Origin: Mycobacteriales bacterium
GTDB lineage: Bacteria > Actinomycetota > Actinomycetes > Mycobacteriales > Mycobacteriaceae
Assembly (NCBI GenBank): GCA_018376445.1
Contig: JAHABL010000010.1
Coordinates: 3,193-67,192 of the forward strand
Length of the DNA: 64,000 bases
Direction of reading: 5' to 3'
In this document: positions 1-10,600 of the stretch, one piece after another
How positions within the stretch are numbered: position 1 is the stretch's first letter
Layout: each line of letters starts with the position of its first letter
Notes under the pieces: model-generated
Seen by the model: the letters and a program-made list of their open reading frames with translations, nothing else
Told to the model about the DNA's origin: nothing
Databases searched by the model: none
Made by a program: the position numbers and the translations under genes

Positions 1-2
1 AG

Positions 3-2960
3 GTCCTGGACCCGGCGCAGGCGGAGGTGGTAGCTGATGAGTCCTCCCGTTACCGCAGGTCCAAACTGTGGCTGGAGTCCCTGCTGCGGAAAACCCCAAT
101 CCCCTACGGGGATAGCTCCCTGGCGGTCTCTCACGGTATGCTGGTCGACCGCCTGAACTACCAGGACATTGCTGTCCGCAAGTTCCTCAATGCGGACAAC
201 CTGCGCCCTCGCATTCTCTTGGCAGACACCGTGGGCTTGGGTAAGACGCTGGAAATCGGCATGATGCTGTCGGAGCTGGTGCGCCGCGGCCGCGGTGAGC
301 GCATCCTCATCGTCACTCCCCGCCATGTGTTGGAGCAGACGCAGCACGAAATGTGGTGCCGTTTCGGCCTGCCTTTTGTGCGTTTGGATTCGGAGGGTAT
401 TCAGCAGGTGCGGCAGGTCCTGCCAGCCACCCGCAACCCGTTTACCTATTACAAGCGGGCCATCATTTCCCTGGATACGTTAAAGCAGCCGCGCTACAGT
501 CAGGCCTTGCGGAAGCAGCGCTGGGATGCGGTGGTTATTGACGAATGCCACAATGTCACCAACTCCAGCACTCAAAATAATGAGCTGGCAGAGGTTTTGG
601 CCCCTAACACGGAGGCGCTTATTCTGGCCTCTGCCACTCCGCACAACGGTAAGAAGGAGTCTTTTGGGCGGCTGCTGCGCCTGCTGGATGTGACGTCGGT
701 GACGCCGCCCAACCACTACGATTCGCAGAGCGTGGAGCACCTTATTATCAGCCGCCACCGTAACTCCCCGGAGGTGGAACAGGAGGTGGGCCACATGTGG
801 GCCCAGCGGGAGGAGCCGCAGATCATTGGCGCTGCCCCTTCCCCCGCAGAGGAGGCCATTGCGGAGGTGTTGGCCACCGAGTGGCTGCACCCGGATCCCG
901 CGCAGCCAACCACGTCGGTAGATCGCCTGTTCCCGTGGACGCTGGCGAAGGCGTTTCTGTCTTCCCCTGCCGCGTTTGAGGAGACGATTCTGGCCCGGCG
1001 CGGGAATCTGGCCAGTAAGCTCCTGAACCCCAAGCCTGCCGCCTCCCGCACTGCGCCCACCCCGCTTGCCACTTCCGGCACCACCCTCTCCCGCCCGGCG
1101 CCAACCGAGCAGCCCACAAAGCAGTCCACGGAGCATTCGGACGACACCACCGGCATGTCCGCCGAGGACACCCTCGCCTACGTGCAGAAAGTCCGTACCG
1201 AGCACGCCGGCCTGGAGAAACTCCTGGAGCTCAATAAGCAGTCTATGCGGGAGGAGTCGGGGAAGTTCCTGCAGCTGGTGAACTACCTGAAGAGTATTGG
1301 GGTGAAGAACCGTTCGGATACGCGTGCGGTGGTGTTTGCCGAGCGTGTGGCGACGTTGCAGTGGCTGCAAGAGAAGCTGCCGAAGGCTCTGGGTATTAGG
1401 CCGGAGGCGGTTGCTATTATGCATGGCGGCATGTCGGACACGGAGCAGATGGCCCTTATTGAGCAGTTCAAGTTGGGCACGTCTAAGCTGCGTGTGTTGG
1501 TGACGGGGGATGTGGCGTCGGAGGGCGTCAACCTGCATGCTCGCTGCCACCACCTTATTCACTACGACATTCCGTGGTCGCTTATCCGCATTGAGCAGCG
1601 CAATGGCCGTATTGATCGCTATGGCCAGGAGCATAATCCGCAGATTACGTATCTGTTGTTGGATCCGCAGAATAAGCAGTTTGCGGGGGATATTCGTATT
1701 CTGCAGCGGGTGTTGCAGAAGGAGCATGAGGCGCACCAGGAGTTGGGGGATGCTGGCTCCATTATTGGCGAGTACACGGTTGGCCGGGAGGAGGAGGCTA
1801 TCCGGGATGTGCTGGCGGGTAAGCAGCAGCTGGATGACGTGTTCCATTCCACGGAGGAGATTCTGGCGAGCGATTCGCCGGAGGCGATTCTCGCGAAGCT
1901 AGGTCTCGCCCCGGATGGTTCCGGCGCTGTCACTGCTGCTGGCGGTGATGGCAGTGCTAGCGATGATGACGGTGATGTCTCTGATGGCGGCATGTTCGGT
2001 TTTACTGCGCCGCACCCCACTCCGACTCCGTCCACTGATGTTGAGGACGGCATCTGGTCACTTTACGAGTCTGACTACCAGTTCTTGTTGGAGGCTCTTT
2101 ACGAGTCCTTCCATAATGTGCCGCAGAATTCTCCCGAGGCCGGCGGTGTCGGCCTCAAAGTGGACGAACATTATTCTTTTGCCAGCATTGTGCCTCCGTT
2201 GGATTTGAAGCAGCGTCTTTTGCGTCTGCCGCAGGAGTATCTGCGGGAGAGCAATATTTTGGAGGAGTTTAAGTTTGCCACCACGAAGGAGGAGGGCAAG
2301 CGCCAGCTGAAGGATGCCCGCGACGGTAAGGGCATCAATAATTCCACTTGGCCGGTCACCCACTATTTGGGGCCTTTGCACCCGGTGTTGGAGTGGGCGG
2401 AGGATCGCGCGTTGGCGAAGTTGGGCCGTAATAAGGTGTTCGCCATTAAGGGGAATGTGAATGAGCCTACTGTGCTGGTGATGGGCACGATTTCGAATAA
2501 GCGTGGCCAGACGATGAGCCGTGCTTTCTATCTGGTAAAGTTTATGGACTTCGGCGGGTTTGTGAGCCCTACTATTACTCCCCTGCCGGATCTTGCTTTT
2601 TTGGTGACGGAGACGGGGTTCGCCCCGGACTCTCCGCATCGTGGTCCGGTGGAGGATGCCGCCAGCTACCAGCCGCTTATTCCCCAGGCGTTGTCTGCTA
2701 CGGAGGCGCAGATGGCGGCGCTTTTCTCTGCGCAGCGGGGTGAAGCGCAGCAGCGGCTGGATGCGTGGATTAGGCGTATCGACCGCTGGTTGGGCAAGCA
2801 GCAGGAGGTGGCGGTGTCGCGGCGTTTCAATGGCATGTCTGCGGTGGAGCGCGCACAGAAGGAGAAGGCGTGGGCGGCTTTGCAGATGCCGGATAAGACA
2901 GATGTGCACCCACTGCTAGTTGTTGTTCCGGGTCCTGCCCACGGTGGAGAGGTGATGTAA
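3..2960 (+). CDS. SNF2-type helicase, DrmD-like (5' end outside window)
   Basis: Superfamily 2 ATPase of the SNF2/RapA type, expected to translocate on duplex DNA in a defence complex. The reading frame is open from the left edge (translating as VLDPAQAEVV before the first possible start, GTG at 27), so the N-terminus is missing. Numbering from that GTG, Walker A GLGKT is near residue 70-74, the DEAH-box variant DECH near 172, and the C-terminal motif VI QRNGRIDRYGQ near 524. A Pro/Thr-rich linker lies near 340-380 and an acidic Gly/Ser stretch near 630-665. The long C-terminal part is typical of the DISARM DrmD family. The next gene starts at the base after the stop, so the two are translationally coupled. 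The family call is firm; the DrmD label rests on architecture plus the methyltransferase neighbour. Confidence 0.85.
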   Translation, partial: VLDPAQAEVVADESSRYRRSKLWLESLLRKTPIPYGDSSLAVSHGMLVDRLNYQDIAVRKFLNADNLRPRILLADTVGLGKTLEIGMMLSELVRRGRGERILIVTPRHVLEQTQHEMWCRFGLPFVRLDSEGIQQVRQVLPATRNPFTYYKRAIISLDTLKQPRYSQALRKQRWDAVVIDECHNVTNSSTQNNELAEVLAPNTEALILASATPHNGKKESFGRLLRLLDVTSVTPPNHYDSQSVEHLIISRHRNSPEVEQEVGHMWAQREEPQIIGAAPSPAEEAIAEVLATEWLHPDPAQPTTSVDRLFPWTLAKAFLSSPAAFEETILARRGNLASKLLNPKPAASRTAPTPLATSGTTLSRPAPTEQPTKQSTEHSDDTTGMSAEDTLAYVQKVRTEHAGLEKLLELNKQSMREESGKFLQLVNYLKSIGVKNRSDTRAVVFAERVATLQWLQEKLPKALGIRPEAVAIMHGGMSDTEQMALIEQFKLGTSKLRVLVTGDVASEGVNLHARCHHLIHYDIPWSLIRIEQRNGRIDRYGQEHNPQITYLLLDPQNKQFAGDIRILQRVLQKEHEAHQELGDAGSIIGEYTVGREEEAIRDVLAGKQQLDDVFHSTEEILASDSPEAILAKLGLAPDGSGAVTAAGGDGSASDDDGDVSDGGMFGFTAPHPTPTPSTDVEDGIWSLYESDYQFLLEALYESFHNVPQNSPEAGGVGLKVDEHYSFASIVPPLDLKQRLLRLPQEYLRESNILEEFKFATTKEEGKRQLKDARDGKGINNSTWPVTHYLGPLHPVLEWAEDRALAKLGRNKVFAIKGNVNEPTVLVMGTISNKRGQTMSRAFYLVKFMDFGGFVSPTITPLPDLAFLVTETGFAPDSPHRGPVEDAASYQPLIPQALSATEAQMAALFSAQRGEAQQRLDAWIRRIDRWLGKQQEVAVSRRFNGMSAVERAQKEKAWAALQMPDKTDVHPLLVVVPGPAHGGEVM

Positions 2961-5900
2961 GTGGCGTCCTACGATTCCCTCATTATTGGTGAGGATTGGA
3001 TTTCTGAGCACTACTTCACCACTGATGCCACGAAGGAGTCGTTCCAGGCGGAGGTAAATACTCTCCGCGGCTTGTGGAATAGGGACGAGAAGGAGGGCCA
3101 CGTTTCTCCCCGCACGCGTTTCTTAGCGGGCTGCCAGGGTCTTCTTGCTGGCCTGGCCGGGGTGTCGGAGATTTCTAAGCCGAAGGCGCTGGCAGAGGCT
3201 GCGCGCGCTGTGCATGCCCATGTGCGTGCCATGCTGGGCTACCCCACGAACCTTGCGTCCTTCAAGGATTTCTCTTCGGTGCGGGCGGATGTTCCGGTCA
3301 CTGCGGAGCAGTGTGCCCTCACGAAGGACGGCCAGGTGCTTCTGTTGGAGGCCTTGCCGGTGGAGGCTATTGAGGAGTTTTTCAATACCGAAACGTCGCG
3401 TCTGCTCACTCCGGTGCTGATTGAGGGCAAACCCCAACCTTTGCCCGCGAAGGCCCTTTCGGAGTTGTACCGTTCCGCTACCCCACCGGCCTTTATTGTG
3501 GTGTTGGCCGGCCCGTGGGTGGTGGTGACGGAGGCAGAGCGCTGGGCGGAGGGCCGCTATCTGGCGGTGAACCTGCAGTTGGTGGCGGAGCGCCGGGACG
3601 AGAAGAGAGGCGCGGAAGTGGACCGCGCGGTGGCGTGTACTCGCGTGGAGTCTGTACTGCCGGCAGCTGATGAGTCCCTGTGGTGGGCGGACGTCCTGGA
3701 GAAGTCCCTGAAGCATACGGTGGGTGTGTCGAAGGATTTGCGCCGCGGTATTCGGGATTCGGTGGAGATTATCGCTAATGATGTGGTGCAGCGGCTTCGC
3801 GCGCTGACGAAGAATGTCTCTGCGCCTGGCGTGCCCACTGCGGAGGCACTGAATGCTAGCAGCGCCTTGGAGCAGTTGGACGCGAACGAGCTGGCGAAGC
3901 AGTCGCTGCGCTTCCTTTACCGTATTCTTTTTGTTCTCTATGCGGAGGCGTCTCCGGAGCTTAAGGTGCTGCCCGCGGGCGCACCGGAGTACACCGAGGG
4001 CTACGGCATTGACCGCCTGCGGGATCTCACTTTGGTGGAGTTGGCGTCCGCCCGGGCGAAACAAGGCACGCACCTCTACGAGTCGCTAGCACTCCTCTTC
4101 CGCCTTATTGACCAGGGCCATCAGCCGTCGCAGGCGAACACTGAGCTTGAGGAGTACACCCCCAGCCTGGTCTTTAATTCTCTGCGGGCGGATCTTTTCT
4201 CCCCGCAGGCCACGAGCTATATCGACCGGGTGGGTTTGTCTAATGAGGCCACCCAGCAGGTGTTGCAGAATCTGCTGCTCACTAACCCGAATGCGAAGGG
4301 TAAGGACCGCGGCTTCATTTCTTATGCGGAGCTGGGTATTAACCAGTTGGGGTCCGTCTATGAGGGCCTCATGTCCTATTCGGGTTTCCTGGCCGCGGAG
4401 GACCTTTATGAGGTTGCCCCGAAGGGGGATGCCACGGACGGCTCGTGGGTGGTGCCGGTCAGCCAAGCGAATGACATTGACCCCCAGGATTTTGTAAAGA
4501 AGCCGAGCCCGCTGACGGGTGAGATGCAGGCGGTGCTGCATAAGAAGGGCACGTTCGTCTACCGGCTCTCTAACCGGGAGCGCCAGCGTTCAGCGTCCTA
4601 CTACTCGCCAGAGGTTCTCACCCGTTTTGTGGTGTCGCAAACCTTGGCGGAGTACTTCGGAGAGGGCGAGAACAAGAAGAGCATCACCTCCGATGATGTT
4701 CTGCAGATGACCATCTGCGAGCCTGCTTTGGGGTCGGGCGCATTCGCCATTGAGGCGATTCGCCAGTTGGCCGCCAAGTACCTGGAGCTGAAGCAGGAGG
4801 AGCTTGGCGAAATTATTGATGCCGACGCCTACCCCACGGAGCTCCAGAAGGTGAAGGCGCACATTGCTTTGCACCAGGTGTATGGCGTGGACTTGAATGC
4901 CACCGCGGTGGAGCTGGCGGAGGTGTCCCTGTGGTTGGACACCATGTTTGAGGGGTTGGAGGCACCCTGGTTTGGGTTGCACTTGCGCCGCGGTAATTCC
5001 TTGGTGGGTGCCCGGCCTGCGGTGTATTCGGACCCCGAGTTGAAGAGCAAGAATTGGACGAAGCACGCGGGTGTCCAGCTTCCTATCGGCCAGGACCCTG
5101 ATGGCACTGTCTTCCAGTTCCTGCTGCCTCGTGCGGACTGGGCGGCGGTGCAGGACCATAAGGAAGCGAAGAAATACGACCTGGAGGCGTGCCGGAACCT
5201 CAAGGACTGGCGAGCCAGCATGTTGCACTCGCCGTCGGCAAAGCAGAAGACGCGCTTGAAGGCTCTTTCCCGGCAGGCTGCGATTCTGTGGGATGTGGCT
5301 ACCCGGCGCCTGCGCATTGCCGAGCAGGAAATCCACCGCTCTATCACCCTGTGGGGGCAGGAGGAGCAGGAGAAGACCCCGGCAGTGACCCGTGAACAGG
5401 TGGAGTCTTCACTTCGCGACGCGAATAGTGCGTACCAGCGCTTGAGCATTGTCATGGATATTTGGTGTGGCCTCTGTTACTGGCCCACCACGCTTGATCC
5501 TGAACTGCTCCCCACCTGGGACGAGTGGCTAGACTTCCTGGAGGGAATGCTGGGTATTCTCGATGCCGGCCCTGCGAAGAAGTATGTTCGCCCGAATCAA
5601 AGCAGTCTTTTCGAGGGCGATACCTGGGACACCCTGGAGGACCTAGAACAAACTACCTTAGCTTTCTCCCAATGCAAGGATGTCTACCGGCTGCTGGATT
5701 CCACTCCCTGGGCGGATAACGCCAAGAGCATTGCCGACAAAGAAGGCTTCTTCCACTGGTGGCTGGACTTCGCCCCCCTCTTCGCGGACCACGACGGCTT
5801 CGACATTATGGTGGGAAACCCACCATGGGTGCGCACCCGCTGGGATGAAAGCGGAGTGCTTGCTGAACTCGACCCCTGGTGGCAGCTGAATCCTAAGGCT

Positions 5901-7622
5901 CCAGTAGGGGTGAAGAACGGCCACAAAGAAGCGCTTCTCGGCTCAATAGAGAATCGGACCTTTTATCTGGAAGAAGTCGCATCGCATGAAGCCCAGCGTT
6001 CAATGGTGTCCTACCCCTCGGAATACCCTTTGCTTGCAGGCACTCAACCTGATCTCTACCGCTGTTTCATGACGCGCACGTGGGAGCTCGTCTCGTCCCA
6101 AGGCACTATCGGCCTGATTCACCCCGAAAGCCACTTGATTGAGAAAGGTGCTGACCAACTCCGTACTCAGACGTACCGGCGACTACGGCGCCATTTTCAG
6201 TTCGCCAATGAACGCAAGCTTTTTGAGATTGGTCACCACACTGTTTATGGGATACATATTTATTCGTCAACACAGACACCCTCATTCCTCCAGATGAGTG
6301 GTCTCTACCATCCAGACACTGCGGTTCGCTCCTTCCTCCATGATGGGAGCGGTCCTCTTCCCGCACTAAAGAACCCAGCTGGAGGTTGGGATCTCCGCCC
6401 CCATAAGGACCGAATCGCTTACGTCGACAAGAGCGTTCTGGAAACCTGGGCCGCTCTGAATGGGGATGATCTTAGCAATTGGGCATCAACAAAGATGCTT
6501 TACTTCCTTAATAATGAAGTTACACAGGTGGGGGAGAAACTTGCAGATAGCCCTCGGCTAAAATCCATTCCCTACAATTGGACCCCTGGTTGGCATGAAA
6601 CGGGGGGAAAGAAAGCAGGCTACTTCCAGTCCGAAAGTACTGTTCCGAATTCTTTGGATGAGCTCATCATCCTGGGGCCACACTTCTCGATTAACTGCGC
6701 TTTCTATCGCACTTTCAATAAATCGATGAAGAACAGTATGGACCATTCTCTCATCGACCTTGAAGCACTTCCCCGGCACTACATTCCACGAACTAATTAC
6801 AAACTGCTTCTTTCTAGAACAGAAGCCCTTCAGCTATATCCAAGGTGGAGTGACCCTAAAACCAGTCAAAATCGTCCTAGTACAGATTATTTCACTGTCG
6901 CGTGGCGTCGAATGGTTGATCCCACAAGTTCTCGCACTCTCCAGCCCTGTTTGCTACCACCCGGTATTCGGCACGTTGATGCAGTAATCACAGGAGATTT
7001 CGGCACGCCTGCCTTCACCGCCCTCACATGTGGTTTATGGTCCTCCATAATTGTCGACTTCTTCGTTAAAGTCGGGGGATTTAAAGACTGTCGATCAAAC
7101 GCATTCCCCTCCTTCCCCATTACCTCAATGGAGCACCCTCTGGCTCCTGAACTTCTCCTCCGTACTCTCCGTCTCAACTGCCTTACCGCGGACTTCACAG
7201 ACCTGTGGGAAGAGCTTTATGACCCTGCCTGGCAGGAGGACACCTGGGTGCCGGGTATTACCACGAACCGGTATGACCAGCCTGCGTTGGGGGACATTGG
7301 CCCCAAGTGGACGATGGAGACGCCGCTGCGGCTCGCCCAAGACCGGCGGCAGGCGCAGGTCGAAATCGACGCCATCGCCGCCATCATGTTGGGACTCGAT
7401 GCTGACGACCTCGACGCCATCTACACCACCCAATTCCAGGTGCTCAAACAGAACTACGAGGACAAAACCATCTACGACCCGCACGGGCGGGAGATGGAGG
7501 GCGACGAACTCAAAGCCCACCTCGACGCGGACACCACACCCGACGGCTACACCCGCGTCGACCGGCAACGTGATATGCGCCTCGCCTACGAGCATTTCAC
7601 ACAAAAAAAGTCACAGCACTGA
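2961..7622 (+). CDS. PglX/DrmMI-type N6-adenine DNA methyltransferase (Eco57I class)
   Basis: Large single-chain methyltransferase of 1553 residues that probably marks host DNA at adenine so that the partner helicases and nuclease spare it. The SAM-binding motif I is EPALGSGAF at about residue 587, and catalytic motif IV is NPPW at 953-956, the N6-adenine form. A helical N-terminal region of about 550 residues precedes the catalytic core; the segment after motif IV should hold the target recognition domain. The GTG start directly follows the upstream TAA, with a GGAGAGG-like ribosome site inside the previous gene. Base composition changes inside the gene: roughly 5930-7170 is clearly richer in A+T with different codon choice, then returns to the local norm. 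Alternatives are BREX PglX or a type IIG enzyme, but no nuclease motif was seen here. Confidence 0.88.
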   Translation: MASYDSLIIGEDWISEHYFTTDATKESFQAEVNTLRGLWNRDEKEGHVSPRTRFLAGCQGLLAGLAGVSEISKPKALAEAARAVHAHVRAMLGYPTNLASFKDFSSVRADVPVTAEQCALTKDGQVLLLEALPVEAIEEFFNTETSRLLTPVLIEGKPQPLPAKALSELYRSATPPAFIVVLAGPWVVVTEAERWAEGRYLAVNLQLVAERRDEKRGAEVDRAVACTRVESVLPAADESLWWADVLEKSLKHTVGVSKDLRRGIRDSVEIIANDVVQRLRALTKNVSAPGVPTAEALNASSALEQLDANELAKQSLRFLYRILFVLYAEASPELKVLPAGAPEYTEGYGIDRLRDLTLVELASARAKQGTHLYESLALLFRLIDQGHQPSQANTELEEYTPSLVFNSLRADLFSPQATSYIDRVGLSNEATQQVLQNLLLTNPNAKGKDRGFISYAELGINQLGSVYEGLMSYSGFLAAEDLYEVAPKGDATDGSWVVPVSQANDIDPQDFVKKPSPLTGEMQAVLHKKGTFVYRLSNRERQRSASYYSPEVLTRFVVSQTLAEYFGEGENKKSITSDDVLQMTICEPALGSGAFAIEAIRQLAAKYLELKQEELGEIIDADAYPTELQKVKAHIALHQVYGVDLNATAVELAEVSLWLDTMFEGLEAPWFGLHLRRGNSLVGARPAVYSDPELKSKNWTKHAGVQLPIGQDPDGTVFQFLLPRADWAAVQDHKEAKKYDLEACRNLKDWRASMLHSPSAKQKTRLKALSRQAAILWDVATRRLRIAEQEIHRSITLWGQEEQEKTPAVTREQVESSLRDANSAYQRLSIVMDIWCGLCYWPTTLDPELLPTWDEWLDFLEGMLGILDAGPAKKYVRPNQSSLFEGDTWDTLEDLEQTTLAFSQCKDVYRLLDSTPWADNAKSIADKEGFFHWWLDFAPLFADHDGFDIMVGNPPWVRTRWDESGVLAELDPWWQLNPKAPVGVKNGHKEALLGSIENRTFYLEEVASHEAQRSMVSYPSEYPLLAGTQPDLYRCFMTRTWELVSSQGTIGLIHPESHLIEKGADQLRTQTYRRLRRHFQFANERKLFEIGHHTVYGIHIYSSTQTPSFLQMSGLYHPDTAVRSFLHDGSGPLPALKNPAGGWDLRPHKDRIAYVDKSVLETWAALNGDDLSNWASTKMLYFLNNEVTQVGEKLADSPRLKSIPYNWTPGWHETGGKKAGYFQSESTVPNSLDELIILGPHFSINCAFYRTFNKSMKNSMDHSLIDLEALPRHYIPRTNYKLLLSRTEALQLYPRWSDPKTSQNRPSTDYFTVAWRRMVDPTSSRTLQPCLLPPGIRHVDAVITGDFGTPAFTALTCGLWSSIIVDFFVKVGGFKDCRSNAFPSFPITSMEHPLAPELLLRTLRLNCLTADFTDLWEELYDPAWQEDTWVPGITTNRYDQPALGDIGPKWTMETPLRLAQDRRQAQVEIDAIAAIMLGLDADDLDAIYTTQFQVLKQNYEDKTIYDPHGREMEGDELKAHLDADTTPDGYTRVDRQRDMRLAYEHFTQKKSQH

Positions 7623-7672
7623 ACTACGGTAGAACACAAGCACGGCAGCACAAACGAGGAAGGTGACCCGCG

Positions 7673-10600
7673 ATGAGCAAGCTGCTCCCCAGCCTGCAAG
7701 CAGCCACCCTCACCCACGCCCTCACCGAATACCTCACCACCACCTTCGACCTCACCGACAAAGAAACCCGCCAAGCCGCCGAAGCCTTCATCACCGACCC
7801 CGACAACGGCATCTTCCACGGCCCCTACCTCAACCTCACCCTCCCCTACGCCCCCGGCCAAGACAACACCCAGGAAGTCTTCGACTGGTACGAGGGCTAC
7901 CCACCCTACGCCCACCAAACCCAAGCCTTCGCCCGCCTCACCAGCAAAAACCACACCCCCCAACCCACCCTCATCACCACCGGCACCGGCTCCGGTAAAA
8001 CCGAATCCTTCCTCTACCCCATCATCGACCACATCCACCGCGTCAAACGCACCCAACCCAGCGGCATCAAAGCGCTCATCATCTACCCCATGAACGCCCT
8101 CGCCGCCGACCAAGCCAGCCGCCTCGCCCACATCCTCGCCGACCACCCCGAACTCACCATCACCGCCGGCATCTACACTGGCGAACACACTGGCGAACAC
8201 ACCCGCGTCACCCACGACGGCCTCATCAACAACCGCACCCACCTCCGCAGCACACCCCCAGACATCCTCCTCACCAACTACAAAATGCTGGACCAGCTGC
8301 TCCTCCGCCCCGACGACGCCACTCTCTGGGCCGCCAGCGCCGACACCCTCCAATACCTCGTCCTCGACGAGTTCCACACCTACGACGGCGCCCAAGGCAC
8401 CGACGTCGCCATGCTGCTCCGCCGCCTCGGCCACACCCTCAACCGCCACCGCACCACCCCCGCACCCGCCGAACACCCCCTGGGCCCCGTCACCCCCGTC
8501 GCCACCAGCGCCACCCTCTCCCCCGACGACGACCCGCACACCATGCTCAACTTCGCGGAAACCGTTTTCGCCCAACCCTTCCACGACGACGCCCTCGTCA
8601 CTGATACTCGCCTCACCCACGACGATTGGAAATCCGGCGCCCGCACCAACCCCGAACACACCCACCATATAGACGCCATCGCCTACCGCGCCGACGACGC
8701 CAACATCCGCATCCAGGACTGGCTCGACGCCCACCCCGCCACCACGAGTGACAACACCACCAACGTCACCACCGCCGGCAACACCACCAACGCCACTAAC
8801 AGCAGCACCCCCGACACTGGCAGCGCAGACTACGCCCGGCGCATCGCCAGCGCCGTCTGCTACGCCCTCTACAGCCCCACCGACTGCACACCCACACCCA
8901 GCGCCCCCAACCCCGACGACCCCCACCACGCCACCTGGGCCTGGGACCTCACCAACCCCACCACTCCAGACACCCTCGTCGCCATCGCCCAAACCCACCC
9001 CACACTCGATGCCCTCATCCACACCGCCACCACCGCACCCCGCGGCAGCATCGCCCTCCAGGACCTCGCCCGCACCCTCTTCCCCCTCCCACCCAGCCGC
9101 CGCGGCGACGACACCACCTGGGCCACCGAAGCCAACACCTACCTCAACTACCTCCTCGCCCTCCTCTCCTACATCCGCACCAACACCAACCGCGCCACCC
9201 ACCCCACCCCCAACATCAACATCCACCTCTGGCTCCGCGAACTCAGCCGCATCGACCGCCAAATCACCAACACCGCCACCTTCCGCTGGTCCGACGACGG
9301 CCCCGTCACCGACCCCAAACAATGGCGGCCCGCCCTCTACTGCCGCAGCTGCGGACGCTCCGGCTGGGGCATCGTCATGGCCCCCAACAGCACCACCGAA
9401 CCCGACCACCGCGCCAACCCCCGCAAAGCCAGCCTCACCCACGACCCCAACTTCCGCGCCCTCATCAGCGCCAGCCCCGAAGCCAAACACTACTTCGACA
9501 CCCACGAGCCCAACCCCCGGCTCCAGTGGTACAACACCAGCACCAACGAACTCAGCCCCCAACCCCCAGAAACCAACCAAGACCCCGACTACCAAAACGG
9601 CATCATCCTCCCCGTCCTCATCGACCACACCCTCGGCAAAGCCCACGACATCTGCCCCAACTGCGGCAGCATGCACAGCATCCGCTTCCTTGGCAGCGCC
9701 ATCGCCACCCAACTCTCCGTCACCCTCAGCTCCCTCTTCGGCGACGACAACCTCGACACCAACGAAAAGAAAACCCTCGTCTTCACCGACAGCGTCCAAG
9801 ACGCCGCCCACCGCAGCAGCTTCATCCAAACCCGCAGCCACGCCATGAACTTCCGCACCACCCTCCGTGGAAACATGGGCCCCACCCCCACCCCACTCCC
9901 CAACCTCATCCAACACATTGTCGCCAATGCCACCACCCCCCACCAGCGCTACCGCCTGCTCCCCCCCGACCTCGACGACCACCCCGACTTCCAAAAGTTC
10001 TACTCCCCCAACCCCTTACCCACCATCCGCACAGACATGGAGGACCGCCTCCTCTTCGACGCCCTCCTCGAATTCGGCACCAACTCCCGCTACGGCCGCA
10101 CCCTCGAACTCACCGGCACCGCCACCGCCACCATCGATACCCACGGAGCCGACCTCACAGCACTCGGACACGCCGCCCACCACACCGCCCGCGAACTCTA
10201 CCCCAGCCAAGACCCAGTAGACGGCACCAGCCAGCCCCCCAACTACCAAGCCTGGGTCCACGGCACCCTCCATCGCATCCGCACCCAAGGCGGCATCCAC
10301 CACAAATACCTCAACCAGTACCTCAAAGAAGACGGCAACCGCTGGTCCATCTGGGGTGGCCGCAAACGCCACGCCGGCGCCCCCGCCTTCCCCCGCGACC
10401 GCCAAACCCCCGCCTTCCCCTACCTCCCCGGCCACCGCCCCCACAACAACGACAACCTCCACAACGCCATCAACCCCAACAGCTGGTACACCACCTGGAC
10501 CAGCAAATGCCTCGGCATCCCCACCAAAGACGCCACCTACGCCACCCGCGCCCTCCTCGAAACCCTCGCCGAAGCCGGCATCCTCCACGAAACCATCAGC

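Noticed and set aside
480..1847. Minus-strand frame of 455 codons opposite the SNF2 gene
   Set aside because: The plus strand has clear helicase motifs across the same bases; the antisense product is Arg/Leu/His-rich.
7586..9994. Long minus-strand open frame of 802 codons
   Set aside because: It is antisense to the giant helicase, made almost only of Gly, Val, Glu and Ala, and arises from C-ending codons on the other strand. No motif or ribosome site.
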